This document shows, piece by piece, positions 56,893 through 64,000 of a stretch of 64,000 nt of DNA. The translations under genes and the position numbers were made by a program. Every line of letters starts with the position of its first letter. The stretch's first letter is position 1. Source of the DNA: Solanum dulcamara (lineage: Eukaryota > Streptophyta > Magnoliopsida > Solanales > Solanaceae). Location of the stretch: NCBI RefSeq assembly GCF_947179165.1, contig NC_077245.1, forward strand, positions 14,354,740-14,418,739, given 5' to 3'. A model generated the notes under the pieces. That model made no database searches. It was not told where the DNA came from and saw only the letters and a program-made list of their open reading frames with translations.

Positions 56893-59800
56893 GCTTTTTG
56901 GAGGACCAACTCACAGAATTTTGACCAAAAAACAAAAGATAATCAGTAGTGGAGGCTCGATCATTAACGTCTCCAATCCAATCCACATCAGAGTACATAT
57001 GTAAAGAGAGAAAATTATGGCACATCAAACGTAAACAAAAATGAGCAGTCCCCTGTCATTTGGTAGCTTTCCAGTGAGTCTCTGAGGGAATTTGCATAAA
57101 TTATGAAAGTTTGAGTACTGAAAACAAATGTCGGGATTAGTGAAGGATAAATATTGGAGCTTCCCGATTACTCTTCTATATCTGGGTGCATCCATTGATA
57201 ATCCACTATTATTTATCTTAAGTACTTCAATAACACTCATTGGAGTTTTAAAAGGTTTGCAATCAGTCATATTCTCCTCACGCAATATAATTACTCTATG
57301 ACATAAAATACCATTTGTACTTGTAATGACTTCAACACCTAGAAAGTAGGTGAGATTGCCAAGATCTTTTACAGAAAAATAAGCAGGAAGAGAAGAAATA
57401 ACCTGATTAACAACTCAAGTGTTGCTACCAGTAATGGGAATGCCATCCATATATAACAATAGGCAAACAGTGGCACGATAACGATGATAGCTATAGAGCG
57501 ATTTGTCAAACTCGAATTTGATGAAGCCCAATAGGAGAAAATGATTCTTAGGTTCATTATAACACGCTCTGGGAGCTTGTTTGAGTCCGTTACTTTATGA
57601 AGATGACAAATTTGAGTTGGATAATTTTTATCTTCAAATCCCTAAGATTGTGCCATATAAACCTCTTCGTCCAAACTTCCTTGAAGAAATGCATTATTAA
57701 CGTCAAGTTGACGGAGAGGCCAATCAAATTTGATGATAATGAAGAGGACCACACGAACAATAGTAGGTTTGACTACATGACTGAACGTGTCATCAAAAAC
57801 AACACTGAGACGTTAGATAAACCCTTTTGCGACTAATCTAGCTTTATAGCGATCACTAGAACCTTCAGACTTTTGCTTTTTTAGACGGATCGTGTGGCAC
57901 CAATTCCCACGTTTGATTTTTACGTAGTGCACCAAACTTAAATTTCATAGCATTATTTCACTCTATGTGTTTGTTTATTTGGTAGGAGGTGATGAGAGTG
58001 AATGTAAGTGTGATTTGAGCCATGTAATCAAAATTTGTTTTGATTCATGACCATTATGTTGCGAACAAGTAATAACTCGATTTAGAAGCAGAGGAAAAGT
58101 TTGTGGGTTGGGAAAAGGTGGAGCAGATGTGTTCTGTTGTGCCATTTGAGTGGATCGACGAGAGTAAACAAATTGAATATGAGGTTTTGGTGGTTGTGGA
58201 TTGGATGTTGATGACAGTTGAGGTGATGAAGAGGATACTGGAAGTAATGAATGTGAGAGGTAAGATTCAATTGAAGTTCTTGGGATAACAATTGAGGATG
58301 ATAAAGGGGGAGAAGATTGGGCATCAGGAAGAGAGAAGAAAGTGGAGGAGAAGTACCTGGAATCACAATACCGCCGAAGGAGACGATATCATGTGTGTGC
58401 CTGATGGTATCTACATTGGGTAAAATAATGGAGGGCAGTAAATATGTACAAGGTGCTGGAAAAAACATAGGAGATCTTTCCTGATTAGGTTCAACCAGGT
58501 CTTTCCACGCAAGTGTTTTAAAATTAAAGGAAAGCTTTGAAAAAATATTCTGAAAAGGAGAAACACTTTCAAAAAATTTGACATCCCGAGACAAGTATAT
58601 TATTAAAGAATTAGAACCAAAACATTGATGACAATGATAATTTGACAAAAACGCCAAATAAACATAAGGCGTTGATCTCAGCTCTAATTTATTCTTCGGG
58701 TATGATTTGAGTCATGAATAACACATGCACCCTAAATTTTTTTAATTGCGCATAATCTGAATTTTTATCAAATAATATTTAAAAAGGTGATTCATTTTGA
58801 AAAAGTGAGGTAGGTAAGCGATTGATTAGGTAAACCGCATGTTGATAGGCAAAGGAACAAACAGTTTGTGGAAGCGAAGCTTCATGGAGTAATGTTCTTG
58901 CCGTTTCAACAATATGTCTATGTCTTAGTTCAACAAGAGCAACTTGTTGAGGGGTGTATGGAGGAGCTAAAAGGTGTTCAATACCTTGAGAGTTTAGGTA
59001 TGAATCAAGACTTTTATACTTTCCACCACCATCAGTATATATAGAAAGAACTTTTGTATTGAAATGACATTCTATTAAAATTTGAAAGTTTTTTGAAAAA
59101 TTCTTTAACCTCACTTTTATTTTTCAAGGTATAAAGCCAAATGTATTTAGTTTATTGGTCAACAAAAATGTAGTAATGTAGTTTTTGATCAATTGATAAC
59201 ACTGGAGAAGGTCCCACAAATCACTGAAGATAATTTGAAACGGCTTTGTATTTGATAACGTAAGTTGTTGAAAGGAATGCCGGTGAGCTTTATTTAAGGA
59301 ACAAGAATTACAAACTGATTTTTTCCCCCGAACAAGAAAGCGAGAATTTATTTAAAACAAAATTTAAAACTCTTGCATGCGAATGACCCAATCGACGATG
59401 TCAAGTGAGAATAAAGGAAGAATTGGTATAGACAACATGTGCTTTTGGTGAAGGCAACGAAGGTGAAGCTGGCCACTCATAAAGACCACCTATACTCCGA
59501 TCGTAAAAGAGTTCACATATTCAGGTCCTTCACACAAAAATAAAAAAGAAAAAAATTCAATAGAGGTTAGATTATCTTGATAAAATTTTAAAACTAAAAG
59601 TAAATTGCATTTAGTGATAATGTACATAGAGTATTAGAGACGACATTTATCAATTCCGCTGCCTGCCTAAAGGCTTATTGGTAGCTCAAGTTTGAAATCA
59701 TTATTTGATGGATGTAAATGAGTTGAACCAGTGTCAGTTATTGTGATTTTGTTACCATCACCCATGGAGCGTGCTCCATTCCATTTTATGCTTGTAAGTT

Positions 59801-60316
59801 GTGAGGTTCAACAGTAATATAATGAGATATTTCAAAGTCGACAATCCAAAGATTTTTTTTATCCCTGCAATTCTGAAACATAGTTGACCTTTGCCTCAAA
59901 CAATTGTGAGATTTGAATCTACAAACACTTGTAATATGACCTGATTTGTTGAATAATTGGCAGCAAACACCATCATAAAATTTGGTGGTAGTCGAAGATT
60001 GCCTTTGATTGGGTGTAGTAAAATAATTATTGGACCTCCACTATTGATTTCCATTGCTATTATTGGGGCAATGAGTATTCCGAGAGTTGGAATGACCAAA
60101 ATTATTGGATGTAGCAGTTGCATCAGTAATCTGGTTGGGAGCTTTCTTGAACTCTTCATGGCGAAGGAAAAGCTCATGATCCAGTAACTTTTCGTAGAGT
60201 TCTTCATAAATAATAGTGGAGTCACGAGCACGGATCGTAGCAGAGATGTCATAAAACGTTGGATCTAAACCACTCAGGATCTTAACAATAAGTTCAGAGT
60301 TGATAACTGGCACCAA

Positions 60317-61207
60317 CAGTATAGATATTATAATTCAAGTTTTGATGCATCAACAAATCATGGAACCTGATCAGAGACCTGGTCCCATGAATGATGTGTA
60401 TCACAGATCAAATAGAGACCAGCCGTAAAAGTTGCCACCACCTGGTAGGCTGCAGCTGAAGGACAGAGACGTCTAGCCAATCAGAAGATACTAGGTTATT
60501 TTGTCCATATGCTAAATACTATCTTTAGGACATGAAACAACTCAGTTCTACACATCACATTTACAAGGCAAAAGGCAAAAAGTTGTGTGTGCTAAAAAAA
60601 AAAGAATAACTTCCTCAAGGTAGTAAGGGACCTGATCGAGCTACTATTGAAGAATAGTTTTTAGGTTGTTGCTTTGTTGTAATGTTGAGTCTAGTGTGCT
60701 AAACTTTGTAAAATCAGTTCCTATCATATAAAGGAATATTGATTACTTCTCTCTATATTGTGTAATTGTGACTTCATTACTAGAGTTAGCTTTGAAGTGG
60801 TTAGAAAAGTCTACATTAACCTAGGGGTGGTTGTGTAGTAGGCAATAGTCTTATTGCTTAGTTTTCGAGTTATTGCTAGAGTTAGCCTTGATTGGAGTGT
60901 TGAAAGTCTACGTCAACTAGAGTGAGTTGGGGTGGTGGGTAATAGTCATATTGCTTAGGCTCGAAGTCTTGTGATAGAGTTGTTGCAAGCAAAGGGGTGA
61001 AGATGGTTAGTATCTAGTTACAATAGGTTGTAATAGATAGCTTTGCTCTTGCACTTTAGTGAAGATTGGTTGGAAAATTCTGTGGAACAGGTTGTGGTTG
61101 TTTCTCCCTTGAGCAAGAAGTGTAAAATCTTGTCTTGTTCATTAATTGCATTAGCTATTCGTTTCTTGATTATTTTGTTTAAGGACCTGGTCCCTAAGTG
61201 ACAGTGG
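60317..61207 (+). mobile_element. LTR-like insert within copia gag
   Basis: Minus-strand gag similarity stops at VINSELIV (60316) and resumes around 61210 with codons for RSISDELS, so about 0.9 kb is foreign. On the + strand it has repeated ACCTGGTCCC words near each end (60389 and 61186), a TATA-like CATATAAAGG (about 60725) and two diverged internal copies of a GAGTTAGC-TTGA ... AGTCTAC-T-AAC unit (60782 and 60890). It looks like a solo LTR of another copia. Ends could not be fixed; flanks ATTGG/GTTGG on the minus strand may be a mutated 5-bp duplication. Confidence 0.5.
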
Positions 61208-61701
61208 ACGCATACATTCCAATAAGAGAGTTCGTCAGAAATAGATCGAATATTTTATAAATATTTGATGACTGATTTGGAGTCTTTTGTCAGGTGCGTA
61301 AGTCGATCACGCAAACTAAAAATTCTGATCTTGGACTTGTTCGCATAAGTTGTGTGCAATGTACCCCAGGCAGTTTTTTCTGAATTAGCAGCTGCAATAG
61401 TTGTGGTAATTGTTGGATCAACAGATGCCATAAGTGCATTTTGAATAAATTGATCTTGACGAAACCAAAGAGAAAATGCAAGATTGGCATTAGAAACTGT
61501 ACAATTGTGATAGTGCGAGATGGGGAAGGAGTAGAGCCCTCCAGATGGTCATATAGATCATGACCATGCATAAGCATGAAAAATTGCGCCTTCCATATTG
61601 AAATGATGTATTTTGATAGGCAATTGGGATGCCAGATCAAATTGAACGATTGTCACGCCAATGTTGGTATCTACGTTGACAACTCAAGGAGTGTCTTCCA
61701 T

Positions 61702-62640
61702 TTATGGAGGGTAGGAGAGCAAAAAATAGGATCTTGGCTCTTGATACTTTAAAGGAACAAAATTTCAATTAGACACCTCAACTAGGGTTTAGTCAATTTA
61801 AACACCTTATGTCTGATCTCGTTATGTCATTTTGACACTTTTTGCTTACATGACATAGTGAATATGATACACTCATTGAATGAAAATAGTTACAACAAAC
61901 TTAAACTCTATCCACGGTGAATGAAATAGTTACAACAAAATGTTGCAGAATGTTTTAGAAATTTTGAAATAGACCTATTTTAAAATTTAAATATTGAAAT
62001 ATTCATGAGATTCTTTCTGGGAAGAATTTAATGTTTGCAGGAGATTAAATTTAATTTTTGATGGATTCTAGAGCTACTTATTGGCTAAGAAGAAAGTGAT
62101 AGTGAACTTTTTATATAAAAAAATATTCTATAGGGCGCAGATATAGAGAGGATTTGGTATATGATGGAGAAGACAAAAGGGATGGGGTTGTTTCTGCAAA
62201 AGGGGTAATCTGGAGAAGAGAATCAAAAAAGGGGGAGAGGTGGCTTCTGCAAATTATTTTTAATTGGTTAAATCTTGTTTTTGTAATTATTTGGGGAAAA
62301 AGACCATATGTCATCAATTTATTAGCCACTTTCTGTTTTTACTCAAAATTCATAATTTAAAAATTATTTTGGGCATAACGATTTGAGATTGGGTTTGAGT
62401 TATATTAGAATGGGGGGTTAAAAATTGGGTGATTTCATTTGATTTGGGGCTTTCAGTCAAACTAGAGGTACGAGTGATAAGTTTGTAGACAGCAAGGGTA
62501 TGAATGACCACATAGTATAACGAAGGATAAAACTAGCTATTAACCAAAAATTGAGATATATTTTTGACCATCTCCCTATAATTAATGTATAATAGTTAAC
62601 AATGTTACAGTTTGCTTATATATTCAAGGAATATATGGTC
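61702..62640. other. Unassigned AT-rich repeat-like region
   Basis: After the decayed primer site the expected 5' LTR is replaced by sequence beginning TTAGACACCTCAACTAGGG (about 61770), typical of old solanaceous MITE-like repeats. The region to 62640 has no recognisable coding sequence; a purine-rich block (62150-62250) gives only a low-complexity frame. Confidence 0.35.
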
Positions 62641-63130
62641 CACATTTCCTCCAGGACATTAAAGAGCATATATATTTTTCATGTGAATGTTTATTGTTAT
62701 ATTTCCAGATGACAATGACTACAAGAACTTTAACACGTAAAACGATGGTACACTTCAATGTGCCTACAAATGTGAAGGACACATGTACTCACTGGAAAGG
62801 AACAAGTTATGTCAGACCCATAAAAGTGGTATTCAGCTCCCATATCTAGAAGGTGCCTTATCCATATCTCCCTCTTGCAATGTCTGCACAATGTATAAGA
62901 CAAATAAGAGATCATATTCGTGAGAAGTAAAAACTAAATGTCTTACATCTATTTACATACAGATTTTACACAATCCATATACCTATCAATGTGGGACACT
63001 TGATACATTATTATATACCTAACTCCCCCCTCAAGCCGGTGCATATAAGTCATATGTACTGAGTTTGTTACAAATGTAACATATACAAGGACTTGTGAAA
63101 ATATCTACAAGCAGATCAACTTCACAAACT
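62640..63130 (-). mobile_element. Copia 3'-end fragment with partial LTR
   Basis: Minus-strand text at 63130-63030 reads like the end of copia RNase H (DLLVDIFTSP, YICNKLSTYDLYAPA) followed by GGGGGGAGTTAGG, the polypurine tract and LTR start near 63025. The LTR continues with CAAGTGTCCCACATTGATAG and a TATA-like ATATATAAGC and is lost near 62640. Nothing of the rest of pol is in the window. Confidence 0.6.
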
Positions 63131-64000
63131 GTATAGAGGAAATAGAGGAGTTAGTATAATTTCTAGGAGCTTTGTAAAGCTAGAGTCTACCTTCTTTGTA
63201 ACAATATTTGATGGTTGCCAGCATTCCCAATGCTGAAGAATACAACAGTATTAATTCTTAAAAAGAAATGAAAAGGAATAGAATGAATTCTATTTTCCTT
63301 TCAATGGTAAACTTACCCAGAACTTAGGATTAAAAGGAAGGGTGAGGTAGTTTTTCTTTTTTTGGATAAGTGGGTGAAGTTTCTTCTTTTAATCATTTCT
63401 CCTAGTCTAATACCTCCTTTTGTTTCTTCAGGGTAGACTCGTTTAGTCTTTATCAAGACATCCTTCATGTTGTTCTCTCTACTTCCTCCTTCTACAGAAC
63501 TCCCAGGTCTCTGAGGGTAGCAGCCCATAGTACATATAACGAATTAAGCTCGTTATGAAGTTGATGTAACATGGTTATCAGAAGGTACTTCAACTAGGGA
63601 ACTAAAATCAGCTGAAATTTGAACCAGTGTCAGTTTCATTAGTCACCTGGATGTTCTGAAAGAACCCACTCAGCTTCCTTAAAAGCCTACATATAGTACA
63701 TGTCCTGACACTTAGAGAACATACTTCCAGCTCTCCAAGACAACACTGCAGCGAGCATGTCTCTTGGTTCAATATAGATCATACACACATATAGATTACA
63801 TAGAGACCAAAGGCTATCTCATTCTGCTATCCTTAGGTTACATAGCAGTTAGCATGCCATTGTCAGCTATTTGATTTTATGCCCATAAATCAGTCAAAAT
63901 CTAAATCCGCTCAATGGTTTACAATTTTTAAATTTATAATGCATCATTGCTTGAAATGGAAGATGCAAGGAAAAGCAAACTTACCTATTATCGCCAGTAG
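63131..64000. other. Unassigned sequence at the window end
   Basis: The base composition is more balanced than in most intergenic parts. A minus-strand frame (63528-63313) has text GGSRENNMKDVLIKTKRVYP without a recognised domain, and a second short minus-strand frame near 63760-63640 (DMLAAVLSWRAGSMFSKCQD) is likewise unassigned. They could be exons of a gene extending right, or transposon remnants. Confidence 0.3.

Larger units (their letters stand above)
52735..61701 (-). mobile_element. Decayed minus-strand Ty1/copia element, split by later insertions
   Basis: Reading leftward: gag ATG at 61701 with FDLASQLP, then gag blocks (61640-61290 and 60316-59890; VINSELIVKILSGLDP, EELYEKLLDHELFL), a knuckle in which the second Cys is Phe (CQLFNKSGHITSVC, about 59940-59890), an integrase core (59114-58779; YTDGGGKYKSLDSYLNSQGI, RHRHIVETARTLLHEASLP), an integrase C-terminal/linker region (58657-58082), RT remnants (57840-57030), RNase H first half (57028-56895; MYSDVDWIGDVNDRASTT) and, beyond a + strand insertion, RNase H second half (53157-52903; KHIGVDFHFVR). 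A possible truncated 3' LTR follows to 52735 (ACTGTTGTATAAGTC repeats). A decayed primer site (TATCAAGAGCC, about 61735) lies upstream of gag, but no 5' LTR is recognisable. Stops and frameshifts are abundant. Confidence 0.8.

Noticed and set aside
58103..58288. Plus-strand Val/Met-rich frame
   Set aside because: Antisense of the copia linker region.

Overview
This is nuclear DNA from a flowering plant, most likely a member of the Solanaceae. It is AT-rich, its genes have introns, and it is crowded with plant transposable elements. The solanaceous assignment rests on recognised repeat families: the RTE-type LINE with its (GTT)n tail, a tRNA-derived SINE, a TRIM, and a copia element with an extra downstream ORF. 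It is inference, because no species-specific marker is visible. About half of the window is mobile DNA in layered insertions.

Layout. Positions 1-9400 hold a gag fragment and a degenerate repeat, then a minus-strand gene for a SnoaL/NTF2-like 'pathogen-related protein' whose second exon is split by a complete Ty1/copia element (1429-8998, target duplication ATTAG). That copia is itself split in gag by a 2.3-kb solo LTR (5763-8078, duplication AGTAA). Positions 9400-18660 are mostly intergenic, with a SINE (10116-10303), an intact single-exon type I MADS-box gene (14262-14945, + strand) and a Stowaway MITE (18207-18491). Positions 18667-29518 are a large + strand copia element with a third ORF downstream of pol. 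Its reverse-transcriptase region has been lost and an RTE LINE unit (about 21497-26140) has landed in it. That unit carries at its 5' end part of a chloroplast co-chaperonin (CPN20) gene, which looks like a 5' transduction. Positions 29519-38800 are AT-rich and hold two diverged copies of a small promoter/ORF region, a long-TIR foldback element, and an organelle-derived block with a decayed tRNA-Asn(GUU).

Positions 38823 to about 49990 hold the best-supported host gene, a LAZ1-type DUF300/organic-solute-transporter-alpha membrane protein on the minus strand. All eight coding exons can be placed with GT-AG junctions and continuous phase, giving about 481 residues. Its 4.3-kb sixth intron contains a TRIM retrotransposon with an exact target duplication. 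Its 5' leader has its own intron and two uORFs. A Mutator-like non-autonomous element with long terminal inverted repeats (50271-51718) sits just upstream. From 52730 to 61701 a decayed minus-strand copia is interrupted by a 5'-truncated + strand copia (53165-56892) and by another LTR-like insert (about 60317-61207). The last 2.3 kb hold a further copia end and unassigned sequence.

Functionally there is no operon-like co-operation. The window is two intact host genes (the MADS gene and LAZ1), one disrupted defence-type gene and many layers of retrotransposons. No CRISPR array, rRNA or bacterial-type system is present. LTR ends, target duplications, primer-binding sites and splice junctions were read directly by eye. 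Family names come from memory of conserved motifs, and no database search was possible.
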